Assembly: GCA_963781785.1 (NCBI GenBank)
Contig: CAWAHD010000002.1
Location: forward strand, 4,898,001 to 4,962,000
Direction of reading: 5' to 3'
DNA length: 64,000 nt
Origin: CAWAHD01 sp963781785
GTDB taxonomy: Bacteria; Planctomycetota; Planctomycetia; Isosphaerales; Isosphaeraceae
Numbering within the stretch: the first letter of the stretch is position 1; each line of letters begins with the position of its first letter. Below, piece after piece: positions 41,902 to 51,859 of the stretch. The notes under the pieces are model-generated. The model had not been told where the DNA came from. It worked only from the letters and a program-made list of their open reading frames with translations, and made no database searches. The position numbers were made by a program, and so were the translations under genes.

Positions 41902-42287
41902 CTCCGCGCATCGGTCTGCCGAATGAAACGCACTCGAGAATTCTATTCAGAGCAATCGCCAGTCGCTGGGAAGACCGGAGACTGCGGTGCCATGCGCGGT
42001 CCCGATCAACGACAGCACCTCGCGATTGCTCATTTTAGGCGTGTCGGAACAGACCGCCAATGCGGAGATCGGCGATCCGATTCCTTTTCCCGCCCGGAGC
42101 GAAGCCGGAATCCTGAATCTGAAGCTCGAAATCCGACAACTGACAACCACAACCGAAGGATGAAGGGCAGATGAGCGACCGATCGAACGCCGTTGGCCTC
42201 GGACGATCCTCCCGCTAGAATCAAGTGGATCGCTTCCCAGTCGCGGGCCGCGTTCATCCTTCGTTACTGTTTGATGGCGGTGAAGCA
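41902..42287. other. Intergenic region upstream of two divergent small operons
   Basis: 386 bp between the divergent ATPase gene and the 42288 gene. It contains short runs of GAATCTGAAGCTCGAAATCC-like degenerate repeats, common in spacer DNA, but no recognised gene or promoter. Confidence 0.4.
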
Positions 42288-42611
42288 ATGATGGTCACAG
42301 AAGCGATCCCCGTTACGATCTCATCCGAGGCGCGGGCGTTCCTCGACCAAGTTGGTCAGCGGGCGGAGTTCGAGACCATGATCGAACGAGCCAGACACGT
42401 CGTGCCGGGCCTCAAGTCGATCGAAATCGTGCTCGACGACGCGACCGAGGAGACTCCGCCCGGGGTGGTGCTCTGGACGCACCGCCACGAGAGCGGGCCG
42501 GGGAACGATCCGACGCATCGAAACTGGATCGACTGGATGGCCGCGACGTTCCCGCCTGAGGTCTGCCAGAATTTCACACTTCTGACGGTCTACCACGACA
42601 ATGGACGGTAG
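42288..42611 (+). CDS. Hypothetical small protein
   Basis: 107 residues from the ATG at 42288 (MMVTEAIPVTISSEARAFLD). Features: IERARHVVPGLKSIEIVLDD, TPPGVVLWTHRHESG and NWIDWMAATFPPEVCQNFTL, giving an alpha/beta pattern with a clustered Trp/His region. No family recognised. It sits between the ATPase module and the right 381-bp repeat. Ribosome site is weak (GGCGGTGAAGCA). Confidence 0.5.
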   Translation: MMVTEAIPVTISSEARAFLDQVGQRAEFETMIERARHVVPGLKSIEIVLDDATEETPPGVVLWTHRHESGPGNDPTHRNWIDWMAATFPPEVCQNFTLLTVYHDNGR

Positions 42612-42745
42612 GGCGTTTAAGGATCAAGGAAAACGGAGCGAATCCGAAATCCGAGTCGTCGAGAACTCAGATCGCGTCGGGGGATTGAATGCGCGGGTCC
42701 GCATCCGGATGCGAGCGGACCTTGCTCTGAATGAAATCCGGAGCT

Positions 42746-43102
42746 ATGGCCAGTCCCCTGTACGACTTCATTCAACAGACTTACAGCCCCGCGGACGAGT
42801 GCTCGTTGTGGTCGCCAGAACAAACCGCGAGCCTGAGGTATATCCCACACTGGCGTGTGAGCTGGGAGGCCGGCCCGGCCGAGTGGGGCGTTCTGCTCAC
42901 GCTCGGCGAGAGCATGTGGCTCACGGAATTCGATCTGAGTCACGATCATCGGCCCGAGGTGATTCTCCAGCGCGGAAACGGCTGGTTCACCGAGCCGCAT
43001 TTCCGCTTCGATATTGGATTCATCGAGGACGTGGGGCGAACCAAAGCCTCCCGACCACACGCACGATTCAGTGACTCTCGCCGAAACCGTGGTGCGAATT
43101 GA
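42746..43102 (+). CDS. Hypothetical protein, paralogue of the one at 39562
   Basis: 118 residues from the ATG at 42746 with CGGAG just upstream (an ATG at 42731 is also in frame). The body repeats the 39562 protein with few changes (SLWSPEQTASLRYIPHWRVS; WFTEPHFRFDIGFIED) but continues past FIED with GRTKASRPHARFSDSR. Function unknown. The almost identical sequence points to recent duplication or gene conversion. Confidence 0.5.
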   Translation: MASPLYDFIQQTYSPADECSLWSPEQTASLRYIPHWRVSWEAGPAEWGVLLTLGESMWLTEFDLSHDHRPEVILQRGNGWFTEPHFRFDIGFIEDVGRTKASRPHARFSDSRRNRGAN

Positions 43103-43144
43103 CGACTTCGGCCGTGCGAGCGAGGGTCGAGGTGTCCTGGTCCG
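42764..43144 (+). repeat. 381-bp direct repeat, right copy
   Basis: Counterpart of 39577-39957 in the same orientation; see that entry for what is shared. The matched part ends at GGTGTCCTGGTCCG in both copies. Confidence 0.8.
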
Positions 43145-43340
43145 TGCTGGTGCTCGAAATCGGCTGTGAAATCTGGTTCTCCCGCACTCTTGATGATTAG
43201 GGGATGCCGACCGGCACAACCTTCGTCGTTGTCCGCAGGTTTCTCGATCGTCCATCGGCCGAGACGTGCGACGCAGATTGTCGTGTAGAGAACTGGCAGA
43301 CCCGCCTGAGGAGGCTGAGAGGTGGGCGCCTGCTGGGCCG

Positions 43341-43533
43341 ATTCTTGGCGGGCAGTCGCGAGCACAAACTTTCGCGGGAGCGAAAGGCGACAATCGATGC
43401 ACGTACTTTCGCGGGAGCGAAAGGCGACTCTGGGATGCACCACCTGGCCAATCTGGGCGGATGCCCTGCGCGATCAAGCGAATTGATGCGCAATGCCTGC
43501 CCTCTGCGGGCTCGACGTCGCGTCGAGAAGGTC
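43341..43533 (+). repeat. ~193-bp direct repeat left of the toxin-antitoxin pair, with two hairpin units
   Basis: Matches 44332-44523 at about 90% by eye. It holds two hairpin units of the 24-bp family at 43368-43391 and 43405-43428 (37-bp period), then a conserved tail including ATCTGGGCGGATGCC and CTCGACGTCGCGTCGA (self-complementary). Together with the right copy it brackets the antitoxin and toxin genes. The flank 43230-43340 also resembles 52540-52640. Confidence 0.8.
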
Positions 43534-43803
43534 GTCAGCCATCCCAACCATTGGGGAGATTGCCCGTACCCGATTCATTCGTTGCGCGCGCCCAGGTCAG
43601 CCGATTGAATTTGTGGTCGCACATCGCCTTCGTCACGGCCGTGCCATTCAGCCAGGCTCGTTGACTCGCTCGGCCCATTCGAGCGGCGGTTGCGGTACTT
43701 GTTCTTGCTCCGAAGGGACTGTTTGGGCTCGGAATCTTGTGTTATCCTAGCCAATGCGGATAACGGTCGATGCCCGGCAATCAGATACAGTGGTAACGAT
43801 GCG

Positions 43804-43989
43804 ATGGATGCTCTAGCTGCGAGTCTGGACAAGAAGCTCAGAGAATGGAGCCCGGAAACCGCGAAAGAGGTCCGCAGCCAACTGGTCGAGATCATCGAAC
43901 TGGCCGACCGAGGGCTCCTCGATATCGTTCGGTCTCGCAAAGTGGAGCAGGAAGTGCTGGACCTCCTCGATGAGCCCTCGACCCGGTAA
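43804..43989 (+). CDS. Putative antitoxin of a PemK/MazF-type pair
   Basis: 61 residues from the ATG at 43804 (MDALAASLDKKLREWSPETA), longer upstream starts lacking family character. Charged, helical sequence (VRSQLVEIIELADRGLLDIV; SRKVEQEVLDLL) as in small antitoxins. The stop overlaps the toxin start by 20 bp (43970-43989), an arrangement typical of toxin-antitoxin operons. No DNA-binding motif is certain by eye; the name rests on position. Confidence 0.62.
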   Translation: MDALAASLDKKLREWSPETAKEVRSQLVEIIELADRGLLDIVRSRKVEQEVLDLLDEPSTR

Positions 43990-44308
43990 AGTCTGGCTGG
44001 CGGACCTCGGCATCGCGGCCAGGTTTCGACCGGTCGTCATCGTTTCTCGCCAAGACCCGAACCCACCGCGGGCCTTGGCCATCTACGTGCCAATCACCAC
44101 CCAGGATCGAGAGAGCCCGTACCAAGTGAAGCTCCTCAAGTCGCGATTCCTCCAGGAGGGCTCGGTCGCCAACGTCCAGGGGATTGGATCATTGCCGACG
44201 ATTCGACTCGGCCGGCGACTCGGCACGCTCCCCACAGAGACCCTGGACGAGATCAAGAGAGCCATCGCCTGGGCTCTGGTGCTCGATCTCCCAGACAGCT
44301 CACCGTGA
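43970..44308 (+). CDS. PemK/MazF-family toxin (endoribonuclease-like)
   Basis: 112 residues starting MSPRPGKVWLADLGIAARFR. The family beta-barrel pattern shows in GKVWLADLG, RPVVIVSRQD, LAIYVPITTQDRESPYQVKL, SVANVQGIGSLPTIRLGRRL and ETLDEIKRAIAWALVL. The usual GEVWWVDLxP...RPALVVS start is recognisable though the Pro is absent. MazF-like toxins cleave mRNA. The gene lies downstream of and overlaps the antitoxin gene, and both lie between ~193-bp direct repeats. Confidence 0.78.
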   Translation: MSPRPGKVWLADLGIAARFRPVVIVSRQDPNPPRALAIYVPITTQDRESPYQVKLLKSRFLQEGSVANVQGIGSLPTIRLGRRLGTLPTETLDEIKRAIAWALVLDLPDSSP

Positions 44309-44331
44309 CCCTGACGGGCATTGGTCAAGGC

Positions 44332-44523
44332 ATTCTTGCTGGGCAGTTGCAAGAACGTACCTTCGCAGAGCGAAAGGCGACAATCGATGCACGTACTTTC
44401 GCGGGAGCCAAAGGCGACTCTGGGGTGCACCACCTGACCAATCTGGGCGGATGCCCCGCGCGATCAAGCGAATTGATCCGCAATGCCTGCCCTCTGCGGG
44501 CTCGACGTCGCGTCGAAAAGGTC
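44332..44523 (+). repeat. ~193-bp direct repeat right of the toxin-antitoxin pair
   Basis: Right copy of 43341-43533. Its hairpin units at 44359-44381 and 44395-44418 are less well kept (missing bases and a G-to-C change in the stem). It starts only 24 bp past the toxin stop. Confidence 0.8.
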
Positions 44524-44555
44524 CTACTTCCTGTTCCTTCCCGTTCCTCCCGGGC

Positions 44556-47411
44556 TCAACCGCGCGTGATGCCTTTCAATTTCGTCGGGATGGTGAAAAC
44601 CGTATCGGTTGCCTCCAGCAAAACACCCGCTGTACTGGAGACGCCGTTCGGGAGCGAGGCGGTGACCCGGATCTGGCCCCCATTCGCAAACGACGGTTTC
44701 CCCTTGACCGTCAAGGTGACGGAATTGGTCGACTGGTTATAGGCCGCGGTGAACTTGACCGGTTCCAGCACGGTCCTCCTCTTACGCTTGACTCGCTTGA
44801 TGACCGCCCGATCGACCTGATAATTGGCGGCGAGACCGGCGGTCGACCGATCCATCGCGGTGCTGTAATCGAGCGCAAATCCGACAAACACGAGCTTGCC
44901 TGACGGGTCCCCTTGCTTGGCGGTCTTCCGCGGTGTGACAACTTCCCCGAGTCGGGCCGTCGGTGCCGGGGGCCGGAGGCCGCTCTCGAAGGCGCCGATA
45001 TCCACCGTGCCGTTGACAACGCGGGCAGATCCGCGCTGGTCGGTTGTCGTACCCGGGGGGATGCCGGCGACACTGCCAGTCGCGATGGCGGGGCTGCCGC
45101 TCAGGAGGGCCATGGTCTCTGTCGGGCCCCCGTTATCCTGCAGGGAGCCGAGGAGAGGATCGAGGTTGAGCAGGTCAGCGGCCACAAAGCCGCTGACACC
45201 CGATGAGTTGCCTATGAGGTTGTAGCCCTTGCTGGCGACGGACCCAAGAATATCTGGTCCGTACGGCGCGGTGTTGGTGGCGATGATCGTGTTGGCGACG
45301 GTCAACGTGCCCTCGTACTTGTAGATGCCGCCGCCGGCGTTCGAGGCCGAGTTGCCCGCGAGAGTGGAGTCGGTCACCGTCAGCATGTGATCGTTATCGA
45401 TGCCGCCGCCGTCCACGGCCGAGTTGCCGGCGAGAGTGGAGTTGGTGATCGTCAGCGTGCCATCGTTAGCGATGCCGCCGCCGACCCCCGAAGCCGAGTT
45501 GCCCGCGAGGGTGCAGTTGGCGACCGTCAGCGTGCCATCGTTCTCGATGCCGCCGCCGCTGCCGTCCTTGGCCGAGTTGCCCGACAGGGTGCAGCTCGTG
45601 AGCGTCAGCGTGCCATCGTTATCAATGCCGCCGCCGGTTGAGGAACTGCCGTCGGCGATGGTCAGTCCGGAGATGGTCGCAGTCACGCCGCGTTTGACGA
45701 CGAACAGCGTATAGAACTCGTTGCCGCTGACCGTGAGACTGTATGCTCCAGGGCCGAGGATCTGGACGTCGCTGGCGATCGCCGGCAAGGGGCTCGCCAG
45801 AACGATCAGGTCGCTGGCGGTGAAGGTGATGACGCTGCCTCCGAACTGGTTGGCGTTAGCCAGGGCCGAGCGCAGCGAGCCGCCGCCGCCATCAGCCGTG
45901 CTGGAGACAAGGTACACCTGGACTTCGAAGGCACCGATATCCACTGCACCGTTGACGGTACGCGGTAGTCCGCGCTGGTCGGTCGTGATGCCCGAGGGGA
46001 TGCGGGCGACACTGCCGGCGCCCCTGGCCGGGCTGCCGGGCAAGAGGGCCATGGTTTCTGTGGGGCCGCCGTTATTCTGCAACGGGCCGAGCAGAGGATC
46101 GACGTTCGTCAGGTCGGCGGCCACGAAGCCGCTGCCGCCCGACGAATTGCCGATCAGGTTGTAGCCCTCGCTGGTGATGGCGCCATCCACATCAGCTCCC
46201 GACGCGGCGGTGTTCTGGGCGACGATCGTGTTGGCGAGCGTTACCATGCCCCCGAAGGTGGCGATGCCGCCGCCGGCGAGCGCCGAGTTGCCCGCAAGAG
46301 TCGAGTCGCTGACCGTCAATGTGCCATCAGAGTTCGAGATGCCGCCGCCGCCGGTACCGCCCTTGGCCGAGTTTCCCGAGATCGTGCAGCCCGAGACCGT
46401 CAGATTGGCATAATTGGTGTTGTAGATTCCGCCGCCACCACCTGAGGCCGAGTTGCCCGAGACAATCGAGTCCGTGATCGTCAGTCCACCGTGGTAGTCA
46501 CCCTGATCGTACTTGTTATAGATGCCGCCGCCGCCCGAGGCCGAGTTTCCCGAGATCGTGCAGTTGCTGACGTTCAGCTCGGCAAAGAAGTTCGACATGC
46601 CGCCGCCGTGGTCGCCCGCCGAGTTGTCTGAGATTGTGCAGTTGGTGGCCGTAAGTTTGGCAATGTTGCTGTTATAGATGCCGCCGCCGCCCGAGGCCGA
46701 GTTTCCCGAGATCGTGCAGTTGGTGGCCGTCAGATTGCCATAATTGTAGATGCCACCGCCGCCGTTCTTGGCCGAGTTTCCCGAAATCGTGCAATTGGTG
46801 ACCGTCACCTTGGCATAATGGTAGTTGTAGATGCCACCGCCGCGGTCGTCGGCCGAGTTTCCCGAAATCGTGCAGTTCGTGAGCGTCAGATTGCGATCAT
46901 TGTAAATGCCGCCGCCGCGACTGCCCCGGTCGCCCGAGATGGTGCAGTTGGTGACCGTCAGCGTGCCGTCGCTGAAGATGCCGCCGCCGGTTGAGGCACT
47001 GCCGTCGGCGATTGTGAGCCCGGTGATGCTCGCGGTCAGACCTTTATTGATGCCGAACACCGTGCTGGCATCGTTGCCGCTGATTGTGAGCACGCCGGCC
47101 CCCGGCCCGTCGATCTCCAGGTCTTCCGTGATGTTCAGCTCGCCGCTGGTCAGCGTGATGGTGCCCGTGACACCACTCGCGAACTCGATCGTGTCACCGG
47201 GGCTGGCACTGCCGATCGTGGCGCGCAACGATCCAGGACCGCTATCGCTCGTGTTGGAGACGATGTCGGTGCTGAGCAACGTTCGATCTTCGAGCACTTC
47301 GAGCCGCGGACGGGAAGACCGGCGGCCGACCTGGGCGGGCCGCCGGCGGTGGCGGCCGCGCTCCCGGAGGAAGTTCGTCATCCCGGCTGGGAAGGCTGTG
47401 GAAAGCGGCAT
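44556..47411 (-). CDS. Exported right-handed parallel beta-helix protein (Pmp-like repeats)
   Basis: 951 residues. N-terminal Arg-rich region then SRPRLEVLEDRTLLST, the planctomycete export segment. A first half carries about a dozen repeats of the type (G)TLTVTNCTISGNSA..GGGIYN, with GGG-[IF]-x-N motifs of polymorphic-membrane-protein repeats, twice ended by a choice-of-anchor-like unit (NLIGNSSGGSGFVAADLTNV ... NNGGPTETMALLPGSPARGA). The second half repeats this architecture with fewer turns, and the C-terminus is a basic domain (VIKRVKRKRRTVLEPVKF). The protein should be extracellular or surface-bound. Function unknown; adhesion or glycan binding are possible. The repeated GC-rich DNA makes this locus recombination-prone. 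Confidence 0.9.
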   Translation of the reverse strand: MPLSTAFPAGMTNFLRERGRHRRRPAQVGRRSSRPRLEVLEDRTLLSTDIVSNTSDSGPGSLRATIGSASPGDTIEFASGVTGTITLTSGELNITEDLEIDGPGAGVLTISGNDASTVFGINKGLTASITGLTIADGSASTGGGIFSDGTLTVTNCTISGDRGSRGGGIYNDRNLTLTNCTISGNSADDRGGGIYNYHYAKVTVTNCTISGNSAKNGGGGIYNYGNLTATNCTISGNSASGGGGIYNSNIAKLTATNCTISDNSAGDHGGGMSNFFAELNVSNCTISGNSASGGGGIYNKYDQGDYHGGLTITDSIVSGNSASGGGGGIYNTNYANLTVSGCTISGNSAKGGTGGGGISNSDGTLTVSDSTLAGNSALAGGGIATFGGMVTLANTIVAQNTAASGADVDGAITSEGYNLIGNSSGGSGFVAADLTNVDPLLGPLQNNGGPTETMALLPGSPARGAGSVARIPSGITTDQRGLPRTVNGAVDIGAFEVQVYLVSSTADGGGGSLRSALANANQFGGSVITFTASDLIVLASPLPAIASDVQILGPGAYSLTVSGNEFYTLFVVKRGVTATISGLTIADGSSSTGGGIDNDGTLTLTSCTLSGNSAKDGSGGGIENDGTLTVANCTLAGNSASGVGGGIANDGTLTITNSTLAGNSAVDGGGIDNDHMLTVTDSTLAGNSASNAGGGIYKYEGTLTVANTIIATNTAPYGPDILGSVASKGYNLIGNSSGVSGFVAADLLNLDPLLGSLQDNGGPTETMALLSGSPAIATGSVAGIPPGTTTDQRGSARVVNGTVDIGAFESGLRPPAPTARLGEVVTPRKTAKQGDPSGKLVFVGFALDYSTAMDRSTAGLAANYQVDRAVIKRVKRKRRTVLEPVKFTAAYNQSTNSVTLTVKGKPSFANGGQIRVTASLPNGVSSTAGVLLEATDTVFTIPTKLKGITRG

Positions 47412-47651
47412 CGGAGGCGTCTCCAGCTCGAGTAATCCCTACTGTGAGAACCGCGCGGCGCGGCGGTTTGTCCACAGGCTGGACGTTCTTGGGCACAGCT
47501 TTTCTTTTGACGTGGCGCGGAACTGATGCGCTGTTCCACCAGACCCATCCCTCGCGCCCTACCCGGTGAGACCGTGGCATTGCTTGTGCCGTAGGTCAGG
47601 CTTTCCAGCCTGACGTCCATTGCGCGGTGCCTTGAGCGGGCCGCCCGGCTT

Positions 47652-50600
47652 CTACCGCGGATCGGCGAAGACGTTATCCGGGAGTGGAACGAGTGGGATG
47701 GCGAGCATCGCCTCGGCCTCGGCGCGGAAGCCGGCCAATTCTTTGGCGTTTTGGTCGGCCAAGTCGTTCTGGTGCCCGATCCAGCGCACGGCGCGGTCGT
47801 AGCAGGCGCGGGCTTGACCACGATGCCCCAGCCCCTCGTGGGCCATGGCGAGGAAGACGAGGTCGAAGCCCTCGAACTGCCCGTGATTGGCGGCCAGGCT
47901 CCGTTCCAAAGTCGCGAGCGCAGCGTCGTACCGCCCCATGCGGTACTGGACGACCCCCAGCGTGTTGAGGAAGATTCCCTGATGAGGGTTCAGTTCTGCC
48001 GCGCGCTCGACGAATCGCAGCGCGCGAGCCAGGTCGCGCGCGGATTCGGGACCGTTCGCCAGCTCCCAGGCCCGGTTGTTGCAACACATCGCCAGCAGAT
48101 CTCGGATCGTGGGTTGGTCCGGCTGGAGCACCCGCGCGGCCTCCAGGTCGGCGATCGCCGGCTCATACTGCTGAAGGGACGCGTGCGCCTCGCCCGAGCC
48201 GCGCGCAGGTGCGCATCGTCGGGCCGCCGGCGGATGGCCCGAGTGAAGTCGTCGATCCCCTCGCGGGTGCGCCTGAGTTGGACCAAAGCATGACCGCGAT
48301 GGTGACGGGTCTCGGCGTCAGTGGGATCGTGCTCGAGTTGCGCGGTGTATCGTTTGAAGAGCGCCTCTGGCGCCTCGGTGAAGTGCTCGATGTGTCCGGC
48401 CAGCGGTCCATAATCGACCTGGAGCGGGGGCAGCGGCGGGGCCGAGACTTTGGCCGGGTCGTCGCCGGAATAGGCCGGCGTATCCCAGTCGAGGCCCATC
48501 GCGGCAAGATGGGCGCGGATGGCCCGCAGGTCCCAGATGTGCACGGCCGGGCCGTCTCGGGTGCTCACGACCAGCCGCGACCCGTCGGGGCTGAAGGCCG
48601 CCGCCCACACACCGCACTCATCAGGGCTTTCCAGCCGCGCGATGGTGCGGCCCGTCTGATTCTCGACCAGGCGGATCACCCTGCTGGCATCCTGGACCGC
48701 CAGCAGGTTTCCATCGGGAGAAAACGCGAGTCCACGGCCGCCGATTTGCCGCGGTTCGCGCCAGGTTTCGGTTTCCCAGAGCCGGCAGGGAGGGTTTCGC
48801 GTCAAGAGCCATTTTCCGTCGGGGCTGAACTCAACGCGGACAAGCCCGTCGATCTCCAGATGCGCGACACGCGCGGAGTCGCGAATTCGCCAGACCTCGG
48901 CGCCGGTCTTGCCGTGGCTGCCGGTTACCACGAATTCCGCGTCCGGACTGACGGCCACTGACCGGACGTCATCGAGCGGCCGCACTGTGAACGCGCGCTC
49001 GGGCGTTTGGACATAGACCGTGTCGACTCCGGCCAGGGCCACGACCCGACCCGACCGGTCTTCCGCGATCTCCTCGGATCCCCTCCGCAACGGCAGTGGG
49101 CTGGGCGGACCGACGCGAAACTCACCGCGGTCGGGATCGAGCCGGACCGGCCACCGCTGTACGCCAATCGACCCGCTGGTGAGCAAGTCGCCCGAAGCTT
49201 CAAAGAGCAAGTTCTCGGCTCCGCCGATCGGCAGAAAGGCGAGTTCCGTGCCGCGGGCAATGTCCCAGAGCACCACGCCCCGGCTCGTGCCCACGGCCAG
49301 CACCCGGCCATCCCGGTGGATCCGCACGCTCGCATAACCCAGCTCCTGACCGGGATCGTGAGCCAGAGTCCGATACTCGAGCGCGGCTCGACCTCGTAGG
49401 TCGTCAGTTGGTCGTCGAGGCAGAGGACGATCCGACCGTCATGGCTGAAGTGGCCATCGATCACGGAGGCGCCGGGCTCGCTCAGCCAGGGCCGGCCCAG
49501 GATCGGGTCCCAGAGCCGCGGCCGCCCGTCCCAGCCGTTGCTGGCCAGCAACGTGCCGGAGGGGTCGAAGCCCGCGCTCAGGCCCCCATTGGTATGCCCC
49601 TCGAGCGTCGCCCGCCGAACGCCCGACGCGGTGTCCCAGAGGTGGATCTTGCAGTCCTCGCCCGGTGTCGCCAGCGTGGTACCGTCGGGACTCCATGCGA
49701 CCGTTGCCATCGAACGTAACGGGATCGAGCGGATGATCCGGCCGGTCTGGGCGTCGACGATCCGGCAGTGGGGCGCCGGCGCCGAGTTTTCCGTGGCCGC
49801 GATCCGGCTCCCGTCGGGACTGAAGGCCAGAAATTTCAGACCCGGGACGCGCCATGGCCGCCCGGGTTGACCCGTCGCCAGGTCGTAGATGACGACTTCC
49901 CCCTCGGTATGGGCGACGGCGATCCGGCGGCTGTCCGGGCTGAACTTGGCGGCCGCCCACGACGAGCGGGCCGGGTCGTCGATTGCGACGGACCCGCGCT
50001 CGACGTCCCAGACGGTCACTCCATAATCCGGGTAGTGGTTGGTCGCGAGGTAGCGGCCGTTGGGACTGAAGAGGAAGACCACGGCCTCCCGATCGCCCCG
50101 GGCGTGGAAGCGGGCAACCTCCTGAAGGTCGGCGATGCGGTGAACCTGGATCGTCCCGTCCCGGAACCGGAACGCATAGTGGGTCATCGTGCGATCGAAG
50201 GCAAGCGCCAGGACGCCCGCGGGCCTGCGGATCTGGCGGCCGCCCGGTTCCGGTCTCAGGTCGGGCAGCGCCAGGCTGGCGATCGCCTGATCGCGCACCA
50301 TGTCGAGCCGCTCGGTGGGGAGCTTGAGATCACGCGCGATCGCCGCGGCGCGAGCGAGGGCGCTCAAGCTCTCGAACCGTTGTCCCGCCCGCCGGCTGTA
50401 CCGTCGGGCGCGCGCCTGGTCCAGAAGCGACTCGAACAGCGTCGCGCGGGCCTTGATCCGCGCCGCGCGTTCCTGGTCTGCTGACTGGCGGACCTGAAGC
50501 AAGGCATGGCGGATCGTGTTGCGCTGATCGCGGAACGTCCAGGCTGCGATGGTTGAACCGATGGCGAGGACGGTTGTCAGGACTGCCGCGGTGATGTTGG

Positions 50601-51821
50601 CCCCAGCCAGCCAGGGATTGCGCCGGCACCACCGCAAGCATTGCTCGCCCGTCGTAGTCCGCCGCGCCGGATCGGCCGGTCCTCGAGGAACCGCTGGAGG
50701 TCCTCGCCCAGCGCCTGCGCCGTGGGGTACCGATCGCCAGGCTCCTTGGCGATCGCCTTCAGGACGATCGTCTCCAGGTCGCGAGGGATCTTGGGATCGA
50801 GCTTGCGCGGTGCCTCGGGCGAATCGTGGAGCACCTTCTCGATCAGCTCGGACTGCGGCGTGGCGCCGAATAGCGTGTGCAGGGTCAGCAGCTCGTAGAG
50901 GGTCGCGCCCAGGCTGTAGACGTCGCTGCGATGGTCGGACCAACCGTCAAACCGCTCCGGCGGCATGTACCGGACGGTCCCGACGATGTCGCCAGTACGA
51001 GTCGGGCCTTCGGAACCCTCGACCTTGGCCAGGCCGAAGTCGGTGACCCAGATACGACCGGCGACGTCGAGCAGCAGGTTGGAGGGCTTGATGTCGCGAT
51101 GGAGCACCCCCTGGCGGTGAGCGTAGGCCAAAGCGTCGGCGACCTGGGCGCCGATTCTTCCCACCGAGCGGTAGAATTGCGATTCGGTTCCGAGCGAGGC
51201 CGACGAGGTGTCGATTGCGTCCGATCGCGGTCCCGGCTTGCCTTCGGCCAGGCCGCGGAGCCGCCGCAGGTCGTCGACGATCGCGTCCATGCCGTGCCCG
51301 TGGATGAATTGCATGGCATAGTAGTGCACTCCGTCGTGCTCACCGACGCCGTAGACCGGCACGATGTTCCCGTGATGCAGCCGCCCGGCAGAGCATGCTT
51401 CGAGCTGGAACCGCTGGAGCTGCGTGGAGCTGAGTCGCCCGGTCATCGGTAGGACCTTGAGCGCGACATGGCGGCCCAGCGACTCCTGGACGGCCTCGTA
51501 AACGACCCCCATGCCTCCGCGCGCGACCTGGCGGAGAATCCGGAATTCGCCGAGGCGGATCATTGGGGGCCTGACGAAATCGGTGGGAAAACTCGCGTCT
51601 GGACCGCCGCTGGCCGGTCCCCCGTCGGCAGCCGGCTTGGCTCGTTCCATCACCAGGAGCGCCGGGAAGAGGTCGGCAATGGCTTCGGCCAGCTCGGGGT
51701 ACTTGCGCGTGTACTCGGAGAGAGAGGGACGCTCGCCCCGTCGCTGCCGCTCCATGAACTCCTCGGCCAGAACCTCGACCGGATTTCGGTCGCCGCCGGA
51801 GGTCAGATCGGTTTCGGGCAT
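47652..51821 (-). CDS. Membrane Ser/Thr kinase with WD40 propeller and TPR tail (three frameshifts)
   Basis: About 1,390 residues from MPETDLTSGGDRNPVEVLAE at 51821. A leading adaptor segment (YTRKYPELAEAIADLFPALL) is followed by the kinase domain near residues 95-400: VARGGMGVVYEA, HVALKVL, HRDIKPSNLLL, VTDFGLAK (canonical DFG) and MPPERFDGWSDHRSDVYSLG. A TM helix (AVLTTVLAIGSTIAAWTF) precedes WD40-like blades (VAWSPDGTTLATPGEDCKIH; VIDGHFSHDGRIVLCLDDQL; AAFSPDGSRLVVSTRDG). It ends with TPR repeats (RALRFVERAAELNPHQGIFL). Breaks lie near 50672, 49378 and 48197, the first and last consistent with a missing G in G runs. The ECF sigma gene starts 39 bp upstream, and the pair probably forms a signalling unit. 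Confidence 0.87.
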
Positions 51822-51859
51822 GCGTCATCCTCCTCGCACCGCGGGGATTACCCAGGCGG

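Noticed and set aside
44556..47411. CRISPR-like or tandem-repeat DNA element in the beta-helix gene
   Set aside because: The periodicity follows the protein's GGGIYN-type repeat in frame and so is coding.
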